Source of the DNA: Paralvinella palmiformis
Lineage: Eukaryota; Annelida; Polychaeta; Terebellida; Alvinellidae
Reading direction: 5' to 3'
NCBI GenBank assembly: GCA_025642065.1
Contig: JAODUP010000351.1
Location: forward strand, 210,001-274,000
Length of the DNA stretch: 64,000 nt
Within the stretch, counting starts at the first letter, position 1. Each line of letters begins with the position of its first letter. This document shows positions 1-13,421 of the stretch, one piece after another. The notes under the pieces are model-generated. The model was given only the letters and a program-made list of their open reading frames with translations. It did not search any database and was not told the origin of the DNA. Both the position numbers and the translations under genes were made by a program.

Positions 1-594
1 AATAATAGTGTACAGTGCCTCGGAACAGGGCTACCTGGTTCTGGCGCTATATAACATGCATTATTATACATTCTTATTCATCTTTTGAAGTCTTACACAT
101 ATGTTGCATCTGAATAGTCTGTTTTATGAATTAACCAAGGAGAGGTCATGAACCAGTCAGCTTTTAAAAGTCGTGGCTTTGGAAGCTCACTATTTTACTG
201 GTTTTTTTTCTCTCCATTCAGCCATTCCTAATTTAGCTTTTGATTCATAATTAACAAATTTATATAAATAATGACAAATGCTTGTCAATAAATTCCTGTG
301 AACAGCATAAATATCAGAACCACCCTGTACAGTCAAGCTAAGATTTCATATATGTGGCATTCAATTGGTATCATTCCAGATAAACGTTTTCATGCCAAGA
401 ACATTGCTAATCAGTCAAAATTGCAGCTTTGTATAACTGATCCACAGCATCATCCTGTTTAATTTGACAGAGTATACCCCTCAGATACCATACAAGAATA
501 TTCCTAGTCATGCTAAGCAATCATTCTCTGTTCCATCATTAATATCAGGGTAGTATTATATGATGTGAGTACCCTTCAAGTATACAGTATGGAT

Positions 595-665
595 GGATGA
601 TGATGATTGGTGTTTTACAGCCAATTTTGTGCACATGGTAGGCTAGCTGGGTCGAGTGGGGATGG
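595..665 (-). repeat. SINE family A, 3'-end fragment
   Basis: Matches the 3' part of the seven-copy family (TTTTGTGCACATGGTAGGCT, then a GGTCGAG tract), in reverse orientation. The tRNA-like head is missing or too diverged to see. Confidence 0.6.
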
Positions 666-1103
666 ATGAACCATACATAATATTAACCACCGAACATAAA
701 ACTAAACTCCCCCCACAAGACTACACATTTATGATGAGGTCACGGCTAAAAACTCTGGAAACATAAGAAGCAAAGAAAACACTGTAGGTATACAATCTGG
801 TCAAGGAGCTACAATTTGATGGGGAGAAATTCTAACAATACTTTAGGTTTACCAAAGAACAGGTTGCTCGGGTGTCTTTCATTGTGAAATCCCGTCAAAT
901 TGTTCGGGAAACACTCGTTCCTGATGTCATATTCTGGATTCCCCATCTGATTTTGCATTAGGTTGCAGCATGATTTGCTACATGAAGCATTTCAGTTTAC
1001 CTCATACGCAGCTCCAGGACAAATTGTATGCTGCAACTGGACATATGGAAGCCCTCTCGTCCATGTACACACTTTTCAATTTTTGCAACATCTGCATGCT
1101 GCT

Positions 1104-1134
1104 TATATGGAATCTTAAACTGAGATTCCATATA
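1104..1134. repeat. Perfect 12-bp hairpin
   Basis: TATATGGAATCT and AGATTCCATATA are exact reverse complements, separated by seven bases. It probably lies in an intron or downstream flank of BUB1B. Confidence 0.8.
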
Positions 1135-2151
1135 CGTGGTATGGGGTATGCAACAAAAAAATGGAGCACATGTAACCGTAAGAGTGTGATTCCACATGTG
1201 CGACTGCGTATGCGATAGCAACAAAATGGATCGATGATCCATGTAGCAATTCGTGCAAATGCGAATCGGATGGTTGAATTTTATGACCCAGGGATGCTTT
1301 CCCAAGGAAAATAGGTCAGAAGGTGTCCGAAAACGCTAGGATGTTCATTTATTGTAGATCCCAGCCATTAAGTCGATACTTTGAGTCAATATTATTACCC
1401 TTATTTTTGGAGGTCGCCTTAATGGCCGGTGCTATTTCGGTGTCACTCTAGATCTATATGCAAACGGAGATCAATCATCATTTTGATCTAAACTCATGTA
1501 GTCATGGGGTGAAAACAGAAGTTCAGTTTAAATAAAAATATTTATTTTATTTACTTTATCATCGTTTCACAATGCAATCTTGCCTTTTAAATACTTTTCA
1601 CTGTTCCGATGGTTCACAAGTGAGATGTTTCATGATGTTTCTTTGCTATTTCCTGTGTTCAAAACGTTTGATATCATATAAAAATACTGCAGGGAAAAGT
1701 TAAGATTTTTAGGTCAGCTTAATGGATGGTACTACTGTAAATCATGATATTTTAGGCCTAAAATATGACCTCGGCTTATTGGCTGGGACTTACAGTATAT
1801 GGAAACACAAATCATATACCGCCATGTTGCATACATAGGCCACATATATGAAATCTCAGCTTAATCTTTAATATGGAAGTCTCTACTTTTCCAATTTGGC
1901 GAAGGGTCCATTTTTTCTTTGGCCATCTGTAAATCGGTTTAGCCTATGGCCCAAATGGCAATGGAGAGCACTAGCATAGTGCACACAGACACATACGCAC
2001 CTATGCTCTGGTCATCTGATATCAGCCTGTTACATTTAGTGATAATAAACAAGTGTCCAGAAATTAGTCTTGTTTAGGGATTCATTTATCTAATCAGGTA
2101 ACAATAGACAGATCATTTAGCTAATCTTATTAGACAGATGTTACTGTTTAC

Positions 2152-2323
2152 CTTTCTACAGCTATATTTTCTTTATCATCTTGTTTAGGTCGCAGCTCCT
2201 CCACAAGTCTAGTAATCTCATGCTCTTGATGTAATAACTGCTCCTGTTGAAGGTGAACACGTTCACAGAGAACGCGATTCTGCTCACTCTGAATACGAAT
2301 CTGCTCTCGCTGTCTGACAATTT
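2152..2323 (-). CDS. BUB1B: BUB1B exon 9 (coiled coil with a KEN tripeptide)
   Basis: Encodes a Gln/Glu/Arg-rich amphipathic helix (EIVRQREQIRIQSEQNRVL onward) ending PKQDDKENIAVER. The sequence shows KEN at residues 391-393, directly after the coil. The exon joins exon 8 in phase 1 and ends with a GTAAAC donor, so the gene continues leftwards; no further exon could be identified in positions 1-2150. Confidence 0.8.
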
Positions 2324-5300
2324 CTAATAGAGAATAATAATACAATAATGCCAAGTCATTAGTATTCTATAATATGACAATAGGATTTCACTGCCAGGTG
2401 TTGCTGCCAGAAATAAATTCATGGGTGATTAGTCAGCACAATACCAGTGCCTATATAGTACGATATCTTCATTAAATCTTTTAATGAAAAAACTCCCACA
2501 TCTAAGGCAGAAATTTTGCCACCACAGTTCTTAACTTCTAGTATAATCTGAATTTTCTTTGATTAAATATTTTCCTGGTCTCATGCAAGATAAAGAATCA
2601 ATCTATAAAACAAATTACAGATTGGAAGACTTATTGGTATAATGCGTCCTCACAATATCTATCATATATGACAACAAATTTCTTACCTTCCTTCATAAGC
2701 GTTTCCTCAACTCGTCGTAGTTTTTCCATCCAACGAAAGGCTCGTACCTCTTCTAATTGGAACTCAGCCCCACCACAATATACTTTGTCTTTGGGATACA
2801 TAACCATAATCCCTGGCTCAGTGATAATATAATTTTGGATATGGTACAAAGGATTCTCCGGTATCTTAGCACTGAAAACAGAGGCCACATTATCAAAAAA
2901 GAGGCTATAATTAACAAAATATAGAACCAAGAATTCCTGTAAAATATTCTAACAGACTTTTAGCTATTATAATTTTTCAAAATCCAACTTACTTGAGTGT
3001 TATGATGTTATGAAACTGTTTATCCTGAGGAGATCTATGAAAATAAAAAAACAAACAAAAATAATTAACAGTAACGATAACAAAAATAGTAAAGGTGTAA
3101 GATTTGAGCGAACTCTTTCGCGGTAGAGATATACCAATACCAGCTCATAGCAACAATCACTTAGATACACAAACTTAGTTAACAAAAAAGATAACATGAT
3201 ATTCTTGGAATGTCAAACAAATATTTATCTCTGCCAGAATTACATAATCCTAGGGTTCAAATTTTACCTCAACACCAAAGGCAAGTGGCATGATTGCCCT
3301 CCTTAATTGCCTTGATGTCTCAGCAATAAAACCCTATGGCTGCTCTACCTAGTTTGCCCATATCATAAATTCCACATATTCACTAACCGTGTCGAATACA
3401 AATATAAAATACAGAATTTAAACTATTAAACTATTTGATATCAACTTCTACACAATATAGTTGGTTAGTTAGTTAAATATTATTAGTTCTATTCAGGTGA
3501 AGTTCGGATGTATTATTATTAATAAATATTTTAATTATCATAGTGGTAGTTTGTTTGCATATAGGAATATGAATCTGATCTTAATTAAATTGCCTTGCTG
3601 CCCCTCCAACTTGCCTTAGTACCTTAACAGTTATGATTAAAACCAAGGCAACACTACTTGCCTTGCTTTAAAAAAAAAATTCTATCCGTGTATCTTGGTA
3701 TAAAAAATCAACATGTAATGAAACACAAAGATTTTGTCACAGCTGGTAGTGCTCTGTTGTCACAGCTGGTAGTACTCTGTTGTCAACAGCTGGTAGTGCT
3801 CTGTACCTCACAGCTGGTAGTACTCTGTTGTAACAGCTGGTAGTACTCTGTTGTCAAAGATGATAGTACTCTGTACCATAAAGCTCCATATTAAAATGAA
3901 ATATTGAAACATCTTTTAATTAGCTCATCGTCATTTTCCAAAAGAGTCACCTTTTAAAGGCATTTATCTTGCTTTGGGACAAAACTGCCATTTTTAAACA
4001 AATTTTTGTTTATTCACTGTTCATAGTAACATCAGAGGGGAAAGGCCTTTAAATTAGAAACTGATACTTATGCAGAAATTGTTCCTTTTTTAAGGCATTT
4101 AGTGCTGGTGCTTTTAGACAAAACTGCCAGTTTTTGGACAACTAAGTTGCTTTATCATCTGTTCATGGAGATAGATCAGCAGAGTGGAAGAGGCCTTCAT
4201 AGAAACTGATATCTGTGCAGAACATTGTTTGCACTTATTAGCATTGACTTTCTCTGATATTTAAAAAACCAGGACGAAGTATACAAGATTTATATAGGTA
4301 ATAAATTAAGTTATCTTCTAAAGACATAATATTTATTCATGGGCTTTTTGTTCCAAGAAGATTTTTTCACATGCAATATATTTTCAAGGATATTTCCTGA
4401 TTTTGTCAAATTCCAGGATCTGGAAAATATTTTTTTTATTTTCCACGTTTTCCAGGATGTGTGGGAACCCTGATGTGTTAAAAAAATTCCACCTTCATTT
4501 CAAATTTTCAGGATTAATACAGCTATGCTCACAAATATAATAAATGCTGTCAAAATGTGTAAACGATCAACCACACATTAAATAATCCAGTTCAAAGTGC
4601 TGATTAATTGACTTTTAATGGCCTGTGGGCACCACCATTTTGAAGCTAGACAGAGACCAGAAGCTCCTGAATGCAATTATCTTGTTAAAATTACGTCATG
4701 AATGACATACAGCCATATCAGTTTGAGCCGGAAGGAACCTTAGAAGAGGAATATGATTCCGATTGTTTTGAAGAAAGCAGAATCGTCGAAGAAACCTCAA
4801 GAACCGGGAACACTGACTGGTGTCTGTGTGAACTCTGTGAACCAATGGATTCTCTTTGTTGCCATTCTGTGCCAAATTTGAACTGTATTTTAGCTGATTC
4901 AAATGTGAAATGTATATCACAACAGCCCGAATGGCTGAGATATTAATGCTCAAGAGCAACTATAATCTGTGTCAGTCTAGAGTGCTCATATGATGTCAGG
5001 GCATTTGAGTTTTCTCCTTCCCGCTTTTGAATCCGGATTATTTCCCTATATCTATGATATCAGGTACACTTTGTGATTATTATTGTGGAATTTTTGGTAA
5101 CTGTTCTAAGCATTACTTATTTAAGAAATTGTTTCTCAGGGTGAACTGTCCCTTTAAGACATTTTACAAGTTTCCAGAATTACTCCAAAATATGTAAAAT
5201 AACATACTTTTAAAAAAGAAATATTTGAGACTGATTCAGAAATAAATTTAAAAAAAGTATTACCATCACCTTTAAGGAATCCAGCCACAGCTATTTATTG

Positions 5301-8300
5301 CATTGGAGCACAATCTAGTTTATTTGGTCACCATGGCAAAACCAAGAGAATGTACAGCAATTGCCTTACTGCAGCACCATCTTTGCAAAGACATGGCAAA
5401 ACAAATATAAAAATATAATAAATAAGGAAAAAGTCACGTGTTCAGAAGTCAGTTGGCACATCATGATACTGATTGAGTCGGGTCAGAGATGCTCTGGCTA
5501 AGCCATCCTCATAACCTGCCCCCATTACTCAACCGAACTATAATTATCTGATGCTGTCTTCGGTTAACTGACATCAATCTGACAGCTCAGTAGATGTTTC
5601 TTGTTACAAAAGTATAAATTAATCATCTTATGGAATTTCACTATTTAGTTTTCTTTAGCCATTTCAGTAACATATGACGATGATTGATGTTTTACGCCAC
5701 TTTTGTGCACATGGTAGGCTAAATGGGCCGAGCGACCTCTAAAGGTAATGAAGTAATGTCAAAGCTGAAACAACCTTTCAGATAAGCAGACACCAAAATT
5801 TGAACTCAGGGTCTCCGTGATCCATATAAGGCTGTTTGGACCAACTATACTGTAATATTCATAAACACTCTTTTGTTCTGAAAATATATGTTTGGCTGAC
5901 CCCTGTTTACATTGTTATAACTGGGTACTACAAACAACTTGTGATAAGTAATGTCAGATTTCAAGAACATTCGGTCTGTGTGTGGCTTCAAAATGGCAGT
6001 GCCCACAGACCATTAACAGTCAATTAACCAGCATTTTAAAACTGGAAAATTTAACATGTGATTTATCGGGGGGGTTTTCAAAAATTTTAAAATCAAATTT
6101 TAAATTTTTTGTGCAACCAATAAGTATTCAGTCCAATGTAAACAATGTGATAGAAGTTGAAAATTTAACAGGGTTTTCCAGATATTATCAGAAATATGGG
6201 TGAGTTTTCCAAGGTCAAATAATTTAATTTTGGGGGATATTTTAAAATCAAAATATATTTGAACTTGTGAACCAAACCAATAAACAGTATTTCAGTGGCA
6301 AAGTGTAAAACAATGAGTATTAGAACTGAAATATTTTTCAGTATACTTCACGGATAATCACAAACCTCAAAGGATTTTCCAAGGTCTTTAACTGAGATAA
6401 ATTTCAAGGGCTTCAAGAGACACGAACAAAAGTTGTTGTTAATCTATACACATGAGAAATATTACAAGCATAAGGTTAACATACGTTACAGGCATGTCAT
6501 TATCAGCTCGGATGTGGGAATCTTGCTTTGATGCAGATGAAAAGTCACTATGATTCATCACAGGAGTATTTCTTTGTGTCACCTGTAACAGAAATAAATT
6601 AAAACTTGAAAATATTCTACTACCACACAAGCTAATAATGAATGAAATACAGATATTAAACATCAAATGTTCCTATCTGACATTAAAAGATGTTTGCGCG
6701 AAGGATACGTAGTAACCGTTATTTCATCCATCAGCTTAAAGATGTAGCAGATGATTAACTAGGTGAAGAGCTATTTAATATTAACAAAATTACAGACAAG
6801 AATATCTGTTTTTACTACAAAATAAAGGCATTTTCCTTTATTTAAACACTCATGTTATTGCTATTTTCCATGTAACTACCCTTTGTGGGAATACTACACC
6901 ACGCTCCATTAGATTATACCTGGTTTAGTAGATCAGTAGAGTCATTCTTCAAGATTTGGAATTTAGGATGAGTGACAGATGGAATATTAAAATTCTGGGA
7001 TATCTTCAAGCTAGCATGGTCTGAAAGAACAAAGTATTTAAGAATGAACATAACTAAAAACTTAATGTTTTCCTAATCTATCCCCAATCCCTTCACGCAT
7101 GATTAAATGAACCTGTTGTAAATTAACCATCAACAAATATGCAAAAACCACATTGACTGTTAACCATTTTAAAACTTAAAGTAGGTTAATCATTCTGAAA
7201 AAATGCTTATCTCTGAAGTTATCAGATCCACAAAAACCAATATAACCTAAATTTTAAATATGAAGACCAAACATAATTCACAGGTATATAGATACATTTC
7301 CTAAGGATCAAGAATATCTAGTAATACATTAAAAAATTATTTTAATCTGATAATCTGTACTAATATATTATCTGTTGAATGTTCTTATTACCATTTTTAA
7401 CTGTAGAGCACTTCAGATTGATGATATGATGGAAACATGAAAATTATCAAATTGTATATTATAATTAGCATTAGCACATCCAGACTGATGTTTCTGAAAA
7501 TATTATGAATTTAGCTTATTACAGCTGGTTGTTCAAATCTTTGTACCTGGATATGAAGGTACTTTGACATCTCCTGTACTACTAGGTCCCAAACTTTTGG
7601 ATAGATGTTCATTAAACTCACTGAAATATATAAACACATTGGAAAATTCATTTATTAATTATACATTACTTATATCAGTAACAATCACACCAGACTATTC
7701 TAAATCAAATTTATCAATTCTAATTCCAGATAGGGTAAGTACTCCCAGTACATAATCCGAACACCTACTCTGAGCAGTTTATAATCATGTCATGGAATAT
7801 TTCTGAATTAAAAAATTAAATGGTAAATTAATTTGTGGATTTAATTTGTTTTTGTAGCAAACTTCAATTCCAAATTTATCAATTCCAAAACTATATGTTT
7901 TTTTAAGCAATCAATCCCAAAATTGCCCAATAATTCCGGAATTGAATTGACCCCATGTCTGAATCACACTGCATATGATGAATCACTCCAACCTTAGTTT
8001 AATTTATGCCACTATCAAGTTGTTATGTATGACACATTAGCATATTTAATTAATTATCACTGACCTCTGTCTACGTATTAGTAGATCCTGGGGCTTTGCA
8101 CCATTTACGATCCCTTGAGTATAGACCTTGTCAGCCTCATCAGTCTTGCCAATACGTTCCAACTCAGAGCCCCAAGCTTCATAGAATGATGCAAGCTTGT
8201 AGCCAATCTTGTTATCAAACATATACTTGTAGATTTCCAATGGATCATCACAAATATTGGCCTAAGATATAATAATACTGATTATCTATAGCAGAAGGAC

Positions 8301-9406
8301 TGAAGAAAATATAGATCTTGACTGATAATATAGTACAATATGTTTAAGATTATGACAATCAATTATCAATGTGATTCTATATAAATTTATTAAGACAAAG
8401 CCCATCTGATCTGATGCTGATTAACATGCTAAACTTGTTTGAAAGTTGAAGAGAAATGTGTATTTTATTATATTTCAGAAATAAAATACAACTAAAGGTA
8501 TCAAACATTGCAACACATCATCTGCAGTTAGCTATCTATCAGTGCACTCCTAGAAATCAAAGTCCTGCCAGAGTTTAAATACCTGATCCAATGTGTGTTC
8601 ATTGATGAACATGAACCATATCAATATTTTCATAACAATAGAACAATAATATTATACACAAAATTAGCACATACAAATCTGATCCATATAGACAGATATC
8701 TTGTATCGTTGTTGTAACATTGTTCTCCTTTAAAGGTTGTTACACATTTCTGAAGGATCTCATTAATATGACTCTCTTTTCCACCCTTTGGGAATGTCTG
8801 TTCCAACCAGCCAATGTATCTGAGAGAGAAACAATGATATCACACGCCCATAAGTCATATAATGCAATATGTAGCATCAAAGCTAAAATCTAGGCATTTT
8901 CCATAAAAGCATAATTAACTAGTCTATGCAATTGAATCTGTCACTATAACAATATACCCAATGACCAGAATATAACTTTTATTTAAGAAATACATTTTTA
9001 GACAGGGATCTCTCTATATGTTCTGTGTGCAAAATTATGTGGGTTGTTGAGAAATACAGAAACAGCAACATATTTAGGAAAACACACATAGGATAGGGAT
9101 TTATTCTGACTGTATACCAATTAGTTTGATTAAGTACCAGTAGGAATATACACAAACACTAGAAAGAATCAACCAACAGATCAGGTTTGGGTTTATAAGA
9201 ACCTTTCAGGTTTGGGTTTATAAGAATTATTTCAGTCTTATAGACTAAGTCTCTATTTGTCTCTTAGTATCTCATATTTATATTAATATCTACGAGAACT
9301 CTTGCCCATTAGAAAATCACCCTAAAACCAATGGAGAAGTCAGATCTGTGTTTTAATGCTGTTTTGTTTTCAGTTGAAACTTTAGCAGGTAAGTACTATA
9401 GAACTG

Positions 9407-9481
<75 letters not shown>

Positions 9482-12400
9482 AGAGAAAGAATGAGTGATT
9501 GGGTATTGTTTCTATTATAAACTTCAAATATGTGACATAGTAAAATGTATGTGAACATTAAATATGTGGTAAGAAAGAAACCAGATAAATTATCATGTAA
9601 TAAAATATGTCATTGATGAAGAATACTTATTAAGATTAGCTAATTCTGAAGAAAAAACACAAAAAAATTGTCTTAAATACCTGACCCATATTTGGAGTGG
9701 ATCGCTTCCTATATATGTCCTCAATGCTGTCTCGAACTCCCTACAAAGATAATTTGAGGTAAGAAATTTATGTTTAAGTATATGAAAATCAGCTGACCAG
9801 ACCAACTTGATAACATTAACAAACCGCTTGAACTGCACAAATCTACAACCGGTGGTCTGACGAATGTTATTGTAACAAAAATAATAACAAATAAAAAACA
9901 TATTTGCCCATTTTGGACCATAAGTAACTTGGTGTTTATGTTTTACCAAATTGTCACAGGGCAGGACATTAACGCTTGTCCAGGACAAGTGGTTTTACAT
10001 GCAGGACAAGTAGGTCGTCCCAAGTACTCGCCCGACAGGACAAGTAGGTCGTCCCAAGTACTCGCCCGACAGGACAAGTAGGTCGTCCCAAGTACTCGCC
10101 CGACAGGACAAGTAGGTCGTCCCAAGTACTCGCCCGACAGGACAAGTAGGTCGTCCCAAGCACTCGCCTGACAGGACAAGTAGGTCGTCCCAAGCACTCG
10201 CCCGACAGGACAAGTAGGTCGTCCCAAGTACTCGCCCGACAGGACAAGTAGGTCGTCCCAAGTACTCGCCCGACAGGACAAGTAGGTTGTCCCAAGTACT
10301 CGCCCGACAGGACAAGTAGGTCATCCCAAGTACTCGCCCTACAGGACAAGTAAACTGAAGCATATCGAAAACGACTGTTTATTCGTCATTTCATACAACA
10401 TACAAATAAATATACAACAAATAAAAACACCATTCTTCATTCAATGCTGCTAATAAATTGTAACTTCGTGTAATTCGGTGATATTGTGGAGGTTTGTTGG
10501 GACAGTTGTTCAGAAGGTTCTAAATTGCTTTCTGTACAGCTAACCTTATCATATGCCTACATAAACTTTAGTTTGTCAATCAATGCTCCGGTGTTCTGAT
10601 CAGCCCAAAGTATCTATGTACATGTGTTTCAACAATATCTGTGAATGTTTCCCTTATAAAACAATTAAGAACAAACAGGTTGGATTTTATTATTTTAAAG
10701 AATTACAATCACATTTCAAATTTATCAATCTATCTATAATTAAAGAAAGACTAGTTGCTGTCTTATCTGAACAAATATATTGATTGACTAATAATCTAAA
10801 TGGATAATGACAATCTAAATATAATCATAATGCTAAAACAGCCTTGGTTCAGGTGAAAGGTCAAGCAAATACTATTTCCCATCCTGGACATATACACAGA
10901 CAGACATGACCAAAAGTAGTTGTTTATCCTGTTTGATTTGTCAGGTAAAATACTAGAATGGTTTTATTTCTATTTTGAACCATATTCCCAGAAAGTGTAT
11001 GTTCATGATATTTTGAATTGGAATTGAAGTTTCCTACAAAAAAATACCATTTTTACAACGTTAACACTTACATGTGGTGTTACCAATATATAGTGGAACC
11101 AAAATGATCCAGATTGATTTGGTTTTGGGGGGAATCCCCAGGCTGTCGCTTATTCAGCACAGCCTTTATGTTGGAGTAATTGAGAAAATTCTCACCCAAC
11201 CCTCACAGGGGAGTAGTATGGAAAGATGGAGCCGAAATACCATGAGGTTGGTCACTGCTAGAGTGTTTTTTGGATTTAATTTTTTGTGGGAAACTTCAAA
11301 TTCAAAATTTCTCAATTCCAATTCATTTTTTTTAAATAATCAACTCCAAAATTGACCATCAATTCCAAAATTGAATTGACTCCATGTCTGATACCTTGAT
11401 ACCGGATATACAGAATATAGAGGCATTGCCAGACTGTTTATTCCGGTCTTGACTGGTACATATACAGTTTATTTACAATGTTTACATAGCGCTCATGGTA
11501 AATTGTATTGCTCTGGACGCCAAAATTTGTCCAATCTGGACTTAAAGCTATTTATTGACTGGCTATCAATAATTCAGCTTGGAGCGAGTTCCAATCGTTC
11601 ACAACTCTCTGGCTGAAAAATGACTGCCGACTTCCCAATCTGGCGTGTTTTTTCACAATCTTCTGGCTGTGACCACGAGTGACTGATGCAGCACTTAGTT
11701 AGAAGAATATAGTACTATCTATTTTATCAATTTCATTTAATATTTTGTAAGTCTGAATCATGTCACCTCTTCTCCTACGGTGTTGTAATGATGGCAATTT
11801 TAGGGTTCTTAATCGCTTATCATATGGTAGATGCCTTATCTCTGAACTTTTTCTATTTCAACACTATCTCGTCTAAACCTTGGTTACCAGATTACATTAC
11901 CATATTCTAAATGTGGCCATACCATAGTTGTGAAGTCTAGACATGGTGACATTATCCACGCATGTGAAAGTGGCTCGTATTAGTCCTAACAGGTGTGACA
12001 CTTTTGCTACTGCCTTAGAGACATGGTCGTGGAATTTTAGTTCCTCGTCAATATATACCCCCCAAGTCCCTCTCATTTCTGGTGTCTTCTAATATCTGTG
12101 AGTTCATATGGTAATTTAGTATCTGGTTTGAACTGCCTAGATGGAGACTCTTACACTTGGTTTCGTTGAACCCCAGTTGCCACTTGTTCGACCATTCCAC
12201 AAGGTTGTCAAGATCCTGCTGCATGACATCATGATCTTCTATTATCCTAATAGATTAAAGGTATCCTATGTGGTGGTGTCACCATGTTGTGGGTGGAGCC
12301 CACTGTATCCAGACCACTTAATTGGTTAAACGCTCACATCGGGTGCCACGGTCGGTGTGTATATCTGATATGTATATAAGGCACCAAATTTCTTGATCAG

Positions 12401-13365
12401 TGCCGTCTCCACTGAATTATAAAAAATAAAGGGGGACGTTTAGGGCCCCTGAGGATGTAAACCAATCTGGCAGTGACTATCCTCAGGGTACTTTCCCCTA
12501 CTGCTCCCCTGTGAGTGTTGGGGGAGGATTTTTCTCAATCAGTCCAGCATAGACTGATAGAGGCTGTACTGAATAAGCAACAGCCAGGGAATTCTCACTG
12601 AAAAACAAATCAATCTGGATTATTTTGGTTCCAGTATATTGGTAAGTGTTAACTTTGTAAAAATGGTAAATTAATATTTCAAAATTTATCAATTCCAATT
12701 CAACTGTTTTTTAAATAATCAATTCCAAAATTGACCATCAATTCCGGAATTGAATTGACCCCATGTCTGGTGTCAAGTGCATGTCAACTTTCCTGTACTT
12801 GTTGAACCCAGACTTGAAAGAATGAAAGGTAGTACCTATGGCTAATTGTTCCGCTAACATGCTTAAGTCCTGAATCTAATAATAATGTATATTTAATAAA
12901 GCACCCTTACTAGCAGGAGCTATTCAAAGGCACTGTACAAATAATATGTAATATAATAATACCCCAAATAATATGTCTGTAAAAACCCTGTAATGATTTA
13001 AAAGATAGTAATTATTTATCTGTGAAAGCAACTTTAAATAGATGTGTTTTTAGAAGACAACGCAATCTCTTGCTGACTGAACAAGCTTTACCTGACTTCA
13101 AGTGGGCAGCATCCCCATGAACTATGACCTCCGCCGTCTGGCCTGGGGTCATTCATCAACGACAGTTAAGAGATTAACACAATTGCCAGTTTTAGATGAC
13201 TGAAAGGTCCAGTACTCTAAATCTATTAACAATAGTGTACTGAAGTTATTGCCCTATAGATTTACTAATAGTAATACTGGCTATAGATAGTTATGTTGTT
13301 ATAAGTCCGAAGGGAGACAGTGATATATAATTATATATAGATCAATAATTATATTTATAATATAC

Positions 13366-13421
<56 letters not shown>

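Larger units (their letters stand above)
1..2151. other. BUB1B intron or downstream region, no exon recognised
   Basis: Noncoding AT-rich DNA following the exon 9 donor. It holds a SINE 3' fragment near 595-665, a 12-bp perfect hairpin at 1104-1134, and an imperfect direct duplication around 1120-1240 (ATTCCATATACGTGG versus ATTCCACATGTGCG, each followed by a CAACAAAA tract). Short open frames overlap the hairpin on both strands but show no family signature. Nothing else is recognisable. Confidence 0.5.
2872..6484. other. BUB1B intron 7, filled with tandem duplications and mobile DNA
   Basis: A 3.6-kb intron with a minisatellite (3735-3875), a duplicated segment (3955-4230), a TTAA-flanked element (4482-5153), an older repeat (about 5500-5905) interrupted by a SINE (5676-5832), and a decayed tandem duplication (6050-6340). 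No exon was found on the minus strand between exons 7 and 8, and the phases join without one. Confidence 0.6.

Noticed and set aside
361..570. Possible further BUB1B exon on the minus strand
   Set aside because: Readable stretches are short, lack good splice borders and do not resemble the middle or kinase-like part of BUBR1.
9943..10363. Three overlapping long minus-strand reading frames
   Set aside because: They are the three frames of one 34-bp minisatellite with no stops; peptides are pure repetition and there is no gene context.
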